64,000 nucleotides of DNA from Saccharofermentans sp. (GTDB lineage Bacteria > Bacillota > Clostridia > Saccharofermentanales > Saccharofermentanaceae). The stretch spans positions 62,001 to 126,000 of the forward strand of contig JAILNR010000038.1 of the NCBI GenBank assembly GCA_024691325.1. The letters are read 5' to 3'. This document shows positions 44,066-54,126 of the stretch, one piece after another. Positions within the stretch are counted from its first letter, which is position 1, and every line of letters begins with the position of its first letter. Under the pieces are notes generated by a model. The model saw only the letters and a program-made list of their open reading frames with translations. It made no database searches and was not told where the DNA came from. A program made the position numbers and the translations under genes.

Positions 44066-45175
44066 TCAGTTCTTTGATTTATCAGTTGTGCTTTTAAGAA
44101 CGGTACCTGCACTGCCAAACAATCTCTTTGCAGATGCCAGGAAACCTTTCTTCATATCATCGTCGATCCCGTTGTATGTCTTGATCATCGCGTTAAGATT
44201 CTCTACGCGGTTCTGCGAGAACTGGGCCAGAGTATGCGTATCCCCGCTCATCATAAGATTAAAAACAGTATCAACAAACTGTTCGCGCTGCTTCTTATCA
44301 AGTCCTGAGATCCATTCTTTGAAGGTCTTATCCACAAACCTGCTGCCTGCGCTGACCTCCTCCTGATGAATAAACCCGTTATAGTCAGTCTCCCACGACA
44401 GTATCTCGTGCTGCATGATTCCGTTCTCATCAGAATGAACAACACAGTAATCCTCAAGATGCTCGAGGATCATGCCGACAACCGAGAATCCGGGTACATA
44501 TGTATGAATAAGATGTTCTATCTTTTTAAATTCATCCATCTGCATGATCTTCTCGGTAAATCCGGGACCGTCAAAATTATAGACATCAGCTATTGGAGAA
44601 TTGAATTTCTCATCACAGAAAGTCGCAGCATATACGGAAAGATTGCCGCCCTTGGAGTGACCTCCAATAATGAACGTTCCGTCTTTAAAAGTTGCTGCCA
44701 CGTTCTCAAAGTAAGCAAGAGCTTTCTGCTGGGCGGGAACCGGGAATTCGAATCCCATATTAAAGTCCTCTTTCCAGCCGATGATAGTATTATCAGTACC
44801 TCTGAAAGCGACAAAATAATTCTCTTCTTCATCGATATCAAAGACACATGCAGAGAACTGTATTTGTCTTTCTTCATCGATATCATTCACATATCCTGAG
44901 ATAAGCATATCCCCGAATCTCTTGCTTGTCCCTACACACCTGATAAACTCGAAGTCGCGGGACTCATTCAGAACATCATCGTTAAGATTCGGAAGATTGA
45001 TAAGGTCCTCGCAGACCTCACTTACCTTCCTTTGTTCCCTCAGATTGGAAGAAACCACTCCGTCAAACGGTTCATACGAGAACCTGGCAAGAATCCCCGC
45101 ATCAACTTCATTAAACGGGGCTTTATCAAAAGTAAGATCACCTCTCCACTTAAGGTAATCAATGATGGTATTCAT
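44066..45175 (-). CDS. DUF2974 (Mbeg1-like) alpha/beta-hydrolase
   Basis: 369 residues. The family is predicted lipase/esterase-like. The nucleophile elbow GGHSKGGNLS places Ser174 as catalytic; FVAFRGTDNT (122-131) precedes it as in class-3 lipases; a candidate Asp follows in VYNFDGPGF, and the His is probably in a later region (near VVHSDENG). No signal peptide was seen, so it is probably cytoplasmic. It starts 3 bases after priA and is followed by def 41 bases downstream, so it appears inserted in an otherwise conserved priA-def-fmt series. Substrate unknown. Confidence 0.82.
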   Translation of the reverse strand: MNTIIDYLKWRGDLTFDKAPFNEVDAGILARFSYEPFDGVVSSNLREQRKVSEVCEDLINLPNLNDDVLNESRDFEFIRCVGTSKRFGDMLISGYVNDIDEERQIQFSACVFDIDEEENYFVAFRGTDNTIIGWKEDFNMGFEFPVPAQQKALAYFENVAATFKDGTFIIGGHSKGGNLSVYAATFCDEKFNSPIADVYNFDGPGFTEKIMQMDEFKKIEHLIHTYVPGFSVVGMILEHLEDYCVVHSDENGIMQHEILSWETDYNGFIHQEEVSAGSRFVDKTFKEWISGLDKKQREQFVDTVFNLMMSGDTHTLAQFSQNRVENLNAMIKTYNGIDDDMKKGFLASAKRLFGSAGTVLKSTTDKSKN

Positions 45176-45178
45176 AGA

Positions 45179-47455
45179 TCAGCTGCCTCCGGCATCATTG
45201 TCAAACGATAAAGGATAGATATTAGGATCAAAATCCTCCATCACTTGTCTGAAAACCTCATTAAGATAAGATTTCTTCCTCGATTTTATCATAAAGACAT
45301 ATCTGTATCTGCCGCGAAGCTCATATATAGGCGCCTGTATCGGACCATACAACTCGAACCCGAACTTGGGATCCTGATAAGAAAGGAAATCCTTAAGATA
45401 CTTCTCAACATCAGAAGCTCTTTTTACAAGCATATCCTCATCAGGCAAAGACAGAACAATCTCGCCGACAGCATAAAAAGGCGGAAGCTTAAGTGCCTTC
45501 CTGTATTCAATCTCAGACTCATAAAAAGCCTCATAGTCCTGCTTGGAAGCGAACAGCAGGAGCGGATTATCAGGCCTTAAAGACTGAAGGAAAACCTTTC
45601 CTTCCGAACCGCTTCTTCCCGCCCTTCCGGCAGCCTGTGTGATAAGTTCGAATGCTCTTTCCGAAGACTTGTAATCAGAAGATAAAGCAATCAGATCCGC
45701 ACCGAGAACACCAACAACGGTTACGTTAGGAAAATCATGACCTTTGGCGATCATCTGAGTACCGACAAGAATAGATGCCTCTTTATTTCTGAACTTACTT
45801 AAGATCTGCTCATGTGCACCGGGAGCCATCGTTGTATCCTGATCCATGCGAAGTATCTTCTCATGAGGATAAAGTTCCTGAAGCATCTGCTCGAGTTGTT
45901 GTGTTCCGATACCGGCTTTCTTAAACTTTGTATTCTCGCAGACGCGGCATTTGGCCTCATTTGCAGGTATCGTGTAGCCGCAGTAATGGCAGATAAGAAG
46001 TCGCCCCGCTGACCTCAAGTTATTATGAAGTGTCATCGCCACAGAACAGTTCGGGCACTCGGCAGGCTCGCCGCAGGAACTGCAGACTATAGTTCTTGAG
46101 TATCCTCTTCTGTTTAGGAAGAGCATTACCTGGTTGCCTTCACTGAAAGCCTTTGCCATAGCATTTCGAAGGGGGGCTGACAGAAGGTCACCGTAACCTT
46201 CCTTTATCTGCCTTTTCATGTCAACAATAGTAACCCCGGGCAAGGTCGCATTAGAAGAAGCACGCTTATTGAGTCTTAAAAGCTTATAAGCACCATTCAA
46301 TGCCGCATAATAAGATGACACCAATGGAGTGGCCGAGCCCATCACGAGAGGGCAGCTGCTCTGCTTCATCCGGAGGAAAGCAATCTCCCTTGTGTTATAA
46401 CGGGGAAATGACTCCGACTTATAAGAAGAGTCGTGCTCCTCATCAATGATAATAAGCTGAAGATCCTTAACAGGCGCGAAAACAGAACTTCTTGGGCCGA
46501 CTACTATCCTTGCCTCTCCCCGTCTTATCCTGTCCCACTCGTTATATCTTTGCCTGTCGGTAAGCCTGCTGTGCATTACGGCAGCGGTATCACCAAACCT
46601 GCCGCGTATCCAGCTTACGGTCTGAGGCGTAAGAGAAATCTCAGGAACGAGGTAAATAACACATCCGCCACGTTCGAGAACATCTCCTGCACACTTAAGA
46701 TAGACCTCGGTCTTACCGCTTCCCGTAATTCCGTCAAGTAGGAATACTACCGGCTTTCCCAAATCTTCCTTAACACTATCGTAAGCTTTTTGCTGTTCAT
46801 CATTAAGGTCATGAACAACGCGGAACGATTCGCCATCACAGGAAGTATCGGTATCATACTCCTGTTCCATCTCTTCTCTTGTGAGCATTCTCTGGGTTAC
46901 TTTGACGAGGCCTTTTTCCTTAATGGAACGAAGCTGGGCATCAGATGCTTTGGCAGCGGAAAGGAGCTTCTTACGTTCTGTAACACCTTCCGATAAGAGA
47001 TATTCAAGAATACTGATATGTGCAACGGAACGAAGTTTGCCTGATTCCAATGCTGCAACCGCTTCCTCCTTCGAGGTTAGTTCAACGAACTTAGCCTTTG
47101 CTCTTGAAACACTCCCTACAGCTGCAGGGATCATCATAGAAATAACATCTCCCGATGTACACAGAAATTTCTTCTTCAAAGGCTCGATAAGTGCGAGCTG
47201 ATCGGGATTCATGACAGGATAAAGATCGATCAAAGACTTAATACTCTTTAGCTTTGAAGGCGCAAAGCCAAGATTACTCACATCATCAGTAACTTCTGTT
47301 ACCAGAGCTATCGATGTCCTGTTTCCTGATCCAAACGGAACTATAACATACGACCCGGGAACAACCTTGTCCTCAAGGTCCTCCGGGAGCTTATAGGTAT
47401 AAGCCTTATCAGTCTGTCTTACAGACTCACGTAAAAGGACCTTACAGACTTTCAT
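45179..47455 (-). CDS. priA: Primosomal helicase PriA
   Basis: 758 residues. PriA restarts stalled replication forks by binding D-loops and loading the replicative helicase. An N-terminal DNA-binding domain (VCKVLLRESVRQTDKAYTY) precedes a superfamily-2 helicase core: Walker A LLDGITGSGKTEVYL, Walker B IIDEEHDSSYK and TQAAGRAGRSGSEG. Paired cysteines bind zinc (CSSCGEPAECPNC; CHYCGY; CRVC). It is preceded by polC (3 bases) and followed by the DUF2974 gene (3 bases). Near-zero spacing implies co-transcription with polC. Confidence 0.96.
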   Translation of the reverse strand: MKVCKVLLRESVRQTDKAYTYKLPEDLEDKVVPGSYVIVPFGSGNRTSIALVTEVTDDVSNLGFAPSKLKSIKSLIDLYPVMNPDQLALIEPLKKKFLCTSGDVISMMIPAAVGSVSRAKAKFVELTSKEEAVAALESGKLRSVAHISILEYLLSEGVTERKKLLSAAKASDAQLRSIKEKGLVKVTQRMLTREEMEQEYDTDTSCDGESFRVVHDLNDEQQKAYDSVKEDLGKPVVFLLDGITGSGKTEVYLKCAGDVLERGGCVIYLVPEISLTPQTVSWIRGRFGDTAAVMHSRLTDRQRYNEWDRIRRGEARIVVGPRSSVFAPVKDLQLIIIDEEHDSSYKSESFPRYNTREIAFLRMKQSSCPLVMGSATPLVSSYYAALNGAYKLLRLNKRASSNATLPGVTIVDMKRQIKEGYGDLLSAPLRNAMAKAFSEGNQVMLFLNRRGYSRTIVCSSCGEPAECPNCSVAMTLHNNLRSAGRLLICHYCGYTIPANEAKCRVCENTKFKKAGIGTQQLEQMLQELYPHEKILRMDQDTTMAPGAHEQILSKFRNKEASILVGTQMIAKGHDFPNVTVVGVLGADLIALSSDYKSSERAFELITQAAGRAGRSGSEGKVFLQSLRPDNPLLLFASKQDYEAFYESEIEYRKALKLPPFYAVGEIVLSLPDEDMLVKRASDVEKYLKDFLSYQDPKFGFELYGPIQAPIYELRGRYRYVFMIKSRKKSYLNEVFRQVMEDFDPNIYPLSFDNDAGGS

Positions 47456-47458
47456 GGA

Positions 47459-50400
47459 TTACATCGCACCGTCTATCATCGAGAAAAGGTCTATCTGAGC
47501 AGATTTAGGAAGGTCATCTATAAGACCATAAGCAGCTAAAGTATCTATAGCCGATTGGCCTATCTTAGCTCTTTGCATAAGATCATCTCTGTTCTTGAAG
47601 GGCTCTTCATCACGTGCTTCAGTTATACCCTTTGCCATAGAAGCAGAAATGGAATCGATACAGTCAAGCGGAGGAAGAATCTTTCCGGGACCCACCTTAG
47701 TAAAATCTGTCGCATGACTGGTCTTGAGATCTATCGGAACAAACTCGATACCTCTGTGGTACATCTCCGCTACAAGTTCGCACAGGAAATACTCATCCTG
47801 AGCCTTCTTAGCCGAACTTTCCCTGCCGTGCATTATCTGGTTAAGTTCTTCCATACGGTTCTTAAGAACATCCATTCCACGGCACATATACTGTGCATCA
47901 AATTCCTCACCTCTAACCGTAAAGTAAGCGCAGTAGTATTCTTCCGGATAGTACACTTTGAACCATGCAACTCTTAAAGTTGATATCGAATAAGCTGCAG
48001 CGTGCGCCTTAGGGAACATATACTTTATCTTCTCACAGGAGCCGATGTACCAATCCGGCACATTTTTCTCCTTCATCATGGCCTTCCAGCCTTCCCATTT
48101 ATCACACTTACCTGAGGCAACCTTACCCTTACGGACATTCTCCATGATATCGAAGGCATCCTTATTCGGAAGTCCCCAATAAATAAGTCTTGTCATGATA
48201 GAGTCTCGGCATCCGATAACCGAGTTAAGGTCACATATGCCGTCATTAATAAGATCCTGCGCGTTGCCCTTCCATACGTCGGTTCCATGCGACAGACCCA
48301 TAAGCTGGACAAGGTCATAGAATCTCGTAGGCTTTGTCTCTCTGATCATGCCTCGCGCCATCGGAGTACCAAGCTCTGAAAGACCGATCGTGGCAGATCC
48401 CGCCTCCGACTGCTCAATCGGGAAGCCCAACGCATCCGTCGACTCCAGAAGGCTCATTACCTTAGGTTCAGGAACAGGAATATCAGTAATCTCCACCCCG
48501 GTTAGCAGATGAAGCATACGAAGAACTGTCGGATCCAGGTGTCCGAGAATATCAAGCTTCAGGATAGTATCATGCATCGCACGGAAGTCGAAGTGAGTCG
48601 TTATAATACCGCAGTCAGTCTTGTTCGCAGGATACTGTATAGGTGTGAACTCATAAACATCCATCTCCTTAGGAACAACGACGATTCCTCCCGGATGCTG
48701 TGATGTTGTTCTCTTAACACCAAGAAGTCCTCTTGTCATGTAAAGAAGTTCGCCGGTAGTATAAGTCTGATTATTCATCTCACCGACTTTCCTTCCTATC
48801 ATAAGAGCATTCTTACCCGCAATAGTACCGACGGTACCTGCCTTAAAAGTATGCGTGGGACCAAACAGATAGTCTACATACTTATGTGCAGACGCCTGGT
48901 TTAAGCTCGAGAAGTTAAGATCGATATCAGGCTGCTTGTCGCCGTAGAAACCCAGGAACGTCGCGAAAGGGATATCCTGTCCGTCACGCTTCATCTGTTC
49001 ACCACACTCAGGACAATTCTTTAAAGGAAGATCGTATCCTGAACCGTATTCACCTGTATTATTAAACTCCACATAATGACACTTGGGGCATCTGTAATGG
49101 GGAGCAAGAGGATTAACCTCCGATATACCGAGCATCGTAGCAGTGAACGAAGAACCGACTGAACCTCTCGAACCTACAATAAAGCCTTCATTATTCGAGT
49201 TCTTAACAAGTCTGTAAGCGATATAGTACATAATCGCAAAGCCGTTACCTATAATCGAAGTAAGCTCGCTGTCGAGTCTCTCCTTAACGACCGGATCAAG
49301 CACACCATTATGACGGTAAAGCTTGTTTGCTCTCGTATATGCAATATCTCTGACATCAGAAGCGGCTCTGGGGATCATAGGCGGATATGTGCCGTCCGGG
49401 AACGCCTTGATGCCATACTCGATCATGTCGGCGATCATGTTAGTGTTGGTAACAACCGCCTTCATCGCTCTGTCTTCTCCTAAGTAAGAGAATTCATCAA
49501 GCATCTCTTCCGTGGTTCTGAAATAAAGGTCAGACTGCATCTGCGCGTCAGCAAATCCCATATCCATAAGCATATACTTTCTATACATACCATCTTCCTT
49601 ATTAAGGAAGTGAGAGTCTGTAGTCGCGATAAGCGGCAGATCGAATGCATCAGCAACGTCTGCAAGGAGAATGTTTACATTCCTTATATCGTTCTCGTTA
49701 AGAAGCATAGACTCACCCGAAGCCTTATCAGGGTTACGGGTCATGAACATGTTGTTGCAAAGAGGCTGTATCTCCACGTAATCATAAAGCGAGATAATAT
49801 CCTTAAAAGTCTGATCCTCTTTAAGCAACTCGAGAGCCTTGGCAACATCCTTGCCACCCTCTTTATACTTGATCATCGCATAGCGGTAGATCTCGCCCTG
49901 CTCGCAGGCGCCTCCGACAATTATCGAAGAGTTAAAGTACTTAAGTAAGCTCTTGGGCGTCCTGGGTCTTCTGTAGTAATAATGTACATTAGACTCCGAA
50001 ACCAGCCTGTACATGTTATAAAGGCCAAGGTTATTTCTTACGAGCCAGATTATATGGTATGCCTTGGTATCGGCAGACAACAAAGTATCCGTAGTCTTAT
50101 GGCCGATCTTAAGATTCAACGCCTCGGGATCGACTGTTCCTTCAGCTTTTAAATAATCAATAACAAACTGCGCATCAGAGCGTGTCTTATCAACGAGTTC
50201 ATTACCGGTTGAAGCCTCTGCAGCATTATTTACCGCGGGTGCCGCATAACGTTTTATATCTTCAATAGATATAGCAGGAGTCAGGAACTTGTTTCTGTAA
50301 TACTTATGATCCTCTATGTTGATCCCGAATCCGGCACGGCGCAGAAATCCCAAAGTCTTGAATATATCTTCACCCGTTACATAAGCTTCACCTATGAATT

Positions 50401-51958
50401 CACAAAGTTCTCCCATCCGGAAGTATGAATCGCAAGGTTCTCCCTTGCCTTCATAGATAATATCTTCAACATCAGCATAAAAATCTGCTACATGCTCATA
50501 TATAACTTCTGCCGGCACAACCATAGTTCCGTCATCTGAATAAGGAGTATTGATATCCTCATCAACATTTATCTTGTGATTGGCACCGGTCTCACCATAA
50601 GACGGAATACCCGGAAGATTCTCATCTTTTAAGTTATCGGGTATCTCGGAAGGATCCCACAAACTCTTGTCTATATCGTGGGATGCGAACTCCTGAGCCT
50701 GTTCATCAGTCTCTCCTTCCACTTCGGGGCGTATCCCCTTGTATCCCTTAAGTCTGTATTTACTTGCCGCAACACGCGTAAAGGTATCCTTGCAAGGATC
50801 GTCTCCACAAGTTTCAATAGCTATAGAAACAAACTCGCCTACAGCCATTGGCGGCTTAGGCTCTCCGGAATTCACCTTTGGAATAAAAGGCAGATTATAG
50901 AAGATAGTCGGACCATCATCCGCAAGGTAACCCTCACATCCGAGGATAGCCTTAAACTTCTCTTCACCCTCTTCTTTTTTCTTGTTTATCTTACCCACGG
51001 CATCTAAAGCCTGAGGGAATCCCTGAACTACACCGTGATCGGTAATAGCACACGCTCTGTGGCCAAAGGAAGCTGCAAGCTTCATGATATCCCCGGGGTT
51101 ACTTATGGCATCCTTCTCACTCATCTTCGAGTGGACATGAAGTTCTACCCTGTGATACTGACACTCCTCACGGCGTGACTTAGGTTCTTGGGCCTCGTAT
51201 ATACCGTTAACCTTAACGCCCTTCTCGCCTCTGTCATAATTAGTGGAAACCTGGAAACCTGCGTAACCGCCTCCATCAAACATCTTCTCGAAAGCATCAG
51301 CTTCCTCAGGCTTTAAGAACATAACTGCATTTGTTCCGCCCGTGCTGTCAACAATATAGAATTTGGCAATTACCCATGTTCCAGCCTTCGTAAGCTTAAG
51401 GATATCGGCCATCTTCTGATCATCCATCAAAACGAAGTAACCTTCGATATTTACATCCTGGCTTAAATCATCAAGATCTTTGATATCAACCTTCGGAGAA
51501 CCTGTCTTTACGCGTCCGAACAAAGAATCCGCATTCTTGCGGGGCTTAAATTTACCCTTACCGCCGTTATCAGGAGCCTGACCTTGAACTTCCTTCGCCT
51601 TTGCAACCCACGAATTCTTTTTATCAGCGGGTTCCTTCTCTTTTTTCTTAGCCTCTTCCTTCTCCCTTTTTTCCTGCTCCTGAACTTTCATCTTATGAAG
51701 AATAGACGGATCAATACTGAACAAACTAAGATCAGGCTTGCGTTCCATGAATTCGATCTTTACGGAAGAACCGGTTCTTTTTGTGATCTCATTTTTAAGC
51801 GCATCAAGAAGTGTACCGACATTACCGGGATCAGAACCTTCAATCCTTATTATTATCAGATTCTCATTCTTGTAATAATCGATTTTTCCGACATTTAACC
51901 CGCCAAGACCTTCCAAAAATTCAGGTCCCAGCCCAAGCTTATCAATAAGATTCTTCAT
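47459..51958 (-). CDS. polC: DNA polymerase III alpha subunit PolC with a degenerate exonuclease domain
   Basis: 1499 residues, full length for the Gram-positive replicase. Order: N-terminal domain with an acidic/Lys-rich linker (about 90-155), OB domain, PHP domain (ELHVHSKMS, His274 and His276; ITDHGVV), the exonuclease insertion (about 370-600), the second PHP part and the polymerase palm. The palm has GSRGSVGSS (929-937) and PDIDLNF (catalytic Asp1011 and Asp1013), plus a zinc motif (CPKC 957-960, CPEC 982-985). The proofreading motifs look lost: Exo I, normally DVET, reads AIET (380-383); Exo II, normally HNAxFD, reads TGEDIFK; and the Exo III HRAxxD region reads DKTRSD. The region also has acidic insertions. 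Polymerisation is predicted intact; proofreading would need another enzyme. The start abuts the ispG stop. Confidence 0.93.
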   Translation of the reverse strand: MKNLIDKLGLGPEFLEGLGGLNVGKIDYYKNENLIIIRIEGSDPGNVGTLLDALKNEITKRTGSSVKIEFMERKPDLSLFSIDPSILHKMKVQEQEKREKEEAKKKEKEPADKKNSWVAKAKEVQGQAPDNGGKGKFKPRKNADSLFGRVKTGSPKVDIKDLDDLSQDVNIEGYFVLMDDQKMADILKLTKAGTWVIAKFYIVDSTGGTNAVMFLKPEEADAFEKMFDGGGYAGFQVSTNYDRGEKGVKVNGIYEAQEPKSRREECQYHRVELHVHSKMSEKDAISNPGDIMKLAASFGHRACAITDHGVVQGFPQALDAVGKINKKKEEGEEKFKAILGCEGYLADDGPTIFYNLPFIPKVNSGEPKPPMAVGEFVSIAIETCGDDPCKDTFTRVAASKYRLKGYKGIRPEVEGETDEQAQEFASHDIDKSLWDPSEIPDNLKDENLPGIPSYGETGANHKINVDEDINTPYSDDGTMVVPAEVIYEHVADFYADVEDIIYEGKGEPCDSYFRMGELCEFIGEAYVTGEDIFKTLGFLRRAGFGINIEDHKYYRNKFLTPAISIEDIKRYAAPAVNNAAEASTGNELVDKTRSDAQFVIDYLKAEGTVDPEALNLKIGHKTTDTLLSADTKAYHIIWLVRNNLGLYNMYRLVSESNVHYYYRRPRTPKSLLKYFNSSIIVGGACEQGEIYRYAMIKYKEGGKDVAKALELLKEDQTFKDIISLYDYVEIQPLCNNMFMTRNPDKASGESMLLNENDIRNVNILLADVADAFDLPLIATTDSHFLNKEDGMYRKYMLMDMGFADAQMQSDLYFRTTEEMLDEFSYLGEDRAMKAVVTNTNMIADMIEYGIKAFPDGTYPPMIPRAASDVRDIAYTRANKLYRHNGVLDPVVKERLDSELTSIIGNGFAIMYYIAYRLVKNSNNEGFIVGSRGSVGSSFTATMLGISEVNPLAPHYRCPKCHYVEFNNTGEYGSGYDLPLKNCPECGEQMKRDGQDIPFATFLGFYGDKQPDIDLNFSSLNQASAHKYVDYLFGPTHTFKAGTVGTIAGKNALMIGRKVGEMNNQTYTTGELLYMTRGLLGVKRTTSQHPGGIVVVPKEMDVYEFTPIQYPANKTDCGIITTHFDFRAMHDTILKLDILGHLDPTVLRMLHLLTGVEITDIPVPEPKVMSLLESTDALGFPIEQSEAGSATIGLSELGTPMARGMIRETKPTRFYDLVQLMGLSHGTDVWKGNAQDLINDGICDLNSVIGCRDSIMTRLIYWGLPNKDAFDIMENVRKGKVASGKCDKWEGWKAMMKEKNVPDWYIGSCEKIKYMFPKAHAAAYSISTLRVAWFKVYYPEEYYCAYFTVRGEEFDAQYMCRGMDVLKNRMEELNQIMHGRESSAKKAQDEYFLCELVAEMYHRGIEFVPIDLKTSHATDFTKVGPGKILPPLDCIDSISASMAKGITEARDEEPFKNRDDLMQRAKIGQSAIDTLAAYGLIDDLPKSAQIDLFSMIDGAM

Positions 51959-53032
51959 TTATCCCTCTTTAGTTGATGTCTTAGATTTCTCTTCGCCGAG
52001 CTTCCTTACTTCTTCAACAAACTCGTCTACAGCTGTATCAGCCTTAAGTTTTCTGATGATCTGACCTTTCTCGAACAAAAGAAACTCATTTTTACCGCCT
52101 GCAAGTCCTATATCAGCTTCCTTAGCCTCACCGGGGCCGTTTACGGCACATCCCATAACAGATACTTTAAGATCGTAGGGGAACTTCTCAATTCTCTTCT
52201 CGATCTGCTCGGCAATCTCAATAAGCGGAACTTCGGTTCTTCCGCATGTAGGACAGGAAACAAAAGTAATTCCGCCCTTATAAAGATCCAACGCTTTAAG
52301 TATGCTCTTAGCCGCATAGATCTCATCTACGGGGTCACCTGTCAAAGAAACTCTTATCGTATCACCGATGCCTTCGGCAAGAAGTGCACCGATTCCGACT
52401 GCGGACTTTATTGCACCTTCTTTAAGTGTTCCCGCCTCGGTTACACCGACATGCAAAGGATAATCACAAGCTTTGCTCATAAGACGGTACGTATCGATAG
52501 TAAGCTTAGGGCTGCTTGACTTGATAGATATTACGATATCGTCAAAATCCACATCCTCAAGTAGTTTTACCGCATCAAGGGCACTTCTTGTCATGTTCTC
52601 GGCACACACACCGCCGTACTCATCGACGAGCTTCCTGTCAATCGAACCGGAATTAACGCCGACTCTTATGGGAAGACCTCTTTCCTTACATACATCAGCC
52701 ACCTGACGAAGCTTCTCAGGACCGCCGATATTACCGGGGTTGATCCTGATCTTTGAAGCACCATGCTTTGCTGCCTCTATAGCGAGACGGTAATCAAAGT
52801 GGATATCCGCAACTACAGGAATAGGTGACTTGGAAGTGATTTGAGATAAAGCCTCGGCAGCCTCCATATCAGGAACCGTAACTCTGGTAATATCACAACC
52901 GGCTTCATACAGTGCAAAAATCTGATCGAGAGTGCTTTTTACATCCTGAGTCTTAGTATTATTCATGGACTGTATCCTTACGGGATTGCCTCCGCCCAAC
53001 AAGACTCCGCCGACATTTACTACCTTAGTCAT
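51959..53032 (-). CDS. ispG: 4-hydroxy-3-methylbut-2-enyl-diphosphate synthase IspG (GcpE)
   Basis: 357 residues. IspG is the iron-sulfur enzyme of the methylerythritol-phosphate isoprenoid pathway that converts MEcPP to HMBPP. TIM-barrel motifs: GGGNPVRIQSMNNTKTQD near the N-terminus, VADIHFDYRLAI and KIRINPGNIG. The cluster ligands are in SCPTCGRTEV and VMGCAVNGPGEA. Ribosome binding site AAAGGA. It abuts polC, a common clostridial neighbour pair. Usual upstream partners dxr and rseP are not adjacent; the 88-base gap upstream probably holds a promoter, but I could not pick one with confidence. Confidence 0.96.
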   Translation of the reverse strand: MTKVVNVGGVLLGGGNPVRIQSMNNTKTQDVKSTLDQIFALYEAGCDITRVTVPDMEAAEALSQITSKSPIPVVADIHFDYRLAIEAAKHGASKIRINPGNIGGPEKLRQVADVCKERGLPIRVGVNSGSIDRKLVDEYGGVCAENMTRSALDAVKLLEDVDFDDIVISIKSSSPKLTIDTYRLMSKACDYPLHVGVTEAGTLKEGAIKSAVGIGALLAEGIGDTIRVSLTGDPVDEIYAAKSILKALDLYKGGITFVSCPTCGRTEVPLIEIAEQIEKRIEKFPYDLKVSVMGCAVNGPGEAKEADIGLAGGKNEFLLFEKGQIIRKLKADTAVDEFVEEVRKLGEEKSKTSTKEG

Positions 53033-53120
53033 CGTTAGTTCCTTTCATTTTTTAAGTGCGTAAATAAAGTCTATCACTCTTGTGACAGATATTATCATTA
53101 CAATTTATCCTACTATGGGA

Positions 53121-54113
53121 TTAAAAGGGTGCAATGCCTATGGTATTGCAGAAAGCTTCGAATTCTCCGCCCGGTGCGCTCATAATATTATCGACAAGAT
53201 CCTGTCTTGTCATACCGCCGGACAAAAGATTGATATTATACTGAAGTCCGGCCTCATCAGCCTCCCTGTTCAGCGCACCCAAGTAGAACCAGCTAAGGAA
53301 CTCCTCATCCGTAAGGTTTCTTGCCTCACATTCTTCACAGAACATTATCTCATCGGCAAAGACAAGACCTGTAGACTCACCTGATGCCAAACGGTTGACC
53401 TCATCCACGAGTTCTTCCAAAGTCGGAGCTCTTCCGAGCATCGCTGCATTCATTCGAATTACAAAATTAACTATCTCACCGTTAGCAGGATCATCACAGA
53501 CAGGATCACCGCTTACGATTTTATATGTCGTCTGGAATGAACCTGTATAATCAGGTCCTATGCCTTCAAAGGTTACCGTTACAGTGCCAACAGCAGTATT
53601 ACCGGAATAAGTAGCCGTATAGTCTGTCCCCTCTTCAAGAACGACATCGTTATAACTTATGGAGAACGGTATTGTTATCTCGGAACCTGTGTAAGTCTGA
53701 TCAGCAATATCTCCTATAACAACATCAGATATGTTAATCGCACTCGAAGTTGTCTCAGTAGCAGCCGTGGGAGTGGCTCCGCCACCGGAAAAACGGCCCG
53801 CAGAACCCTGATCATCAGTATTGCCTGAACTTAAAGCGAACGAGATTATCAGGATGAACATGCCAAGCAGCGAGAGCATCGATACTGCGAAGGGCCAGTA
53901 AATAGGTGTAGGCGGAACAGGCTTACGCGGCATAACAACGGGATTCTCATCCTTCTTCGCATTATTCTTTGAAACTGCGTTATTAAGACGCTCCTGTGCT
54001 ACGACCTTGCTGTCAACTATTGCTACACCTTCAAGTGAACTGTCGCACTTTCTGCAGTATGTTGCTTTCTCACCATTTACGGCATTACAGCTTGTACAAA
54101 CCTTAACTCTCAT
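53121..54113 (-). CDS. Zinc-ribbon membrane protein with an extracellular Ig-like and DUF4214-like domain
   Basis: 330 residues. An N-terminal zinc ribbon (CTSCNA and CRKCDS, residues about 6-24) lies in the cytoplasm; a linker rich in Lys, Asn and Pro leads to a transmembrane helix (about 74-94, VSMLSLLGMFILIISFAL). Outside is a Thr/Ala-rich stretch, a beta-sandwich-like module (about 130-200: YTGSEITIPFSISYNDV) and a DUF4214-like helical domain (about 215-330: MLGRAPTLEELVDEV, GALNREADEAGLQY). It shares the DUF4214 type with the secreted transglutaminase-like protein at 10774. It follows the FHA gene by 13 bases. The arrangement suggests a surface sensor or scaffold; function unknown. Confidence 0.75.
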   Translation of the reverse strand: MRVKVCTSCNAVNGEKATYCRKCDSSLEGVAIVDSKVVAQERLNNAVSKNNAKKDENPVVMPRKPVPPTPIYWPFAVSMLSLLGMFILIISFALSSGNTDDQGSAGRFSGGGATPTAATETTSSAINISDVVIGDIADQTYTGSEITIPFSISYNDVVLEEGTDYTATYSGNTAVGTVTVTFEGIGPDYTGSFQTTYKIVSGDPVCDDPANGEIVNFVIRMNAAMLGRAPTLEELVDEVNRLASGESTGLVFADEIMFCEECEARNLTDEEFLSWFYLGALNREADEAGLQYNINLLSGGMTRQDLVDNIMSAPGGEFEAFCNTIGIAPF

Positions 54114-54126
54114 GTCTTTCCTTAAA

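Noticed and set aside
53070..53100. Near-palindrome TATCAC-TCTT-GTGACA upstream of ispG as a CRP/FNR-type site
   Set aside because: The arms are imperfect, no regulator gene is near and no convincing promoter could be placed beside it.
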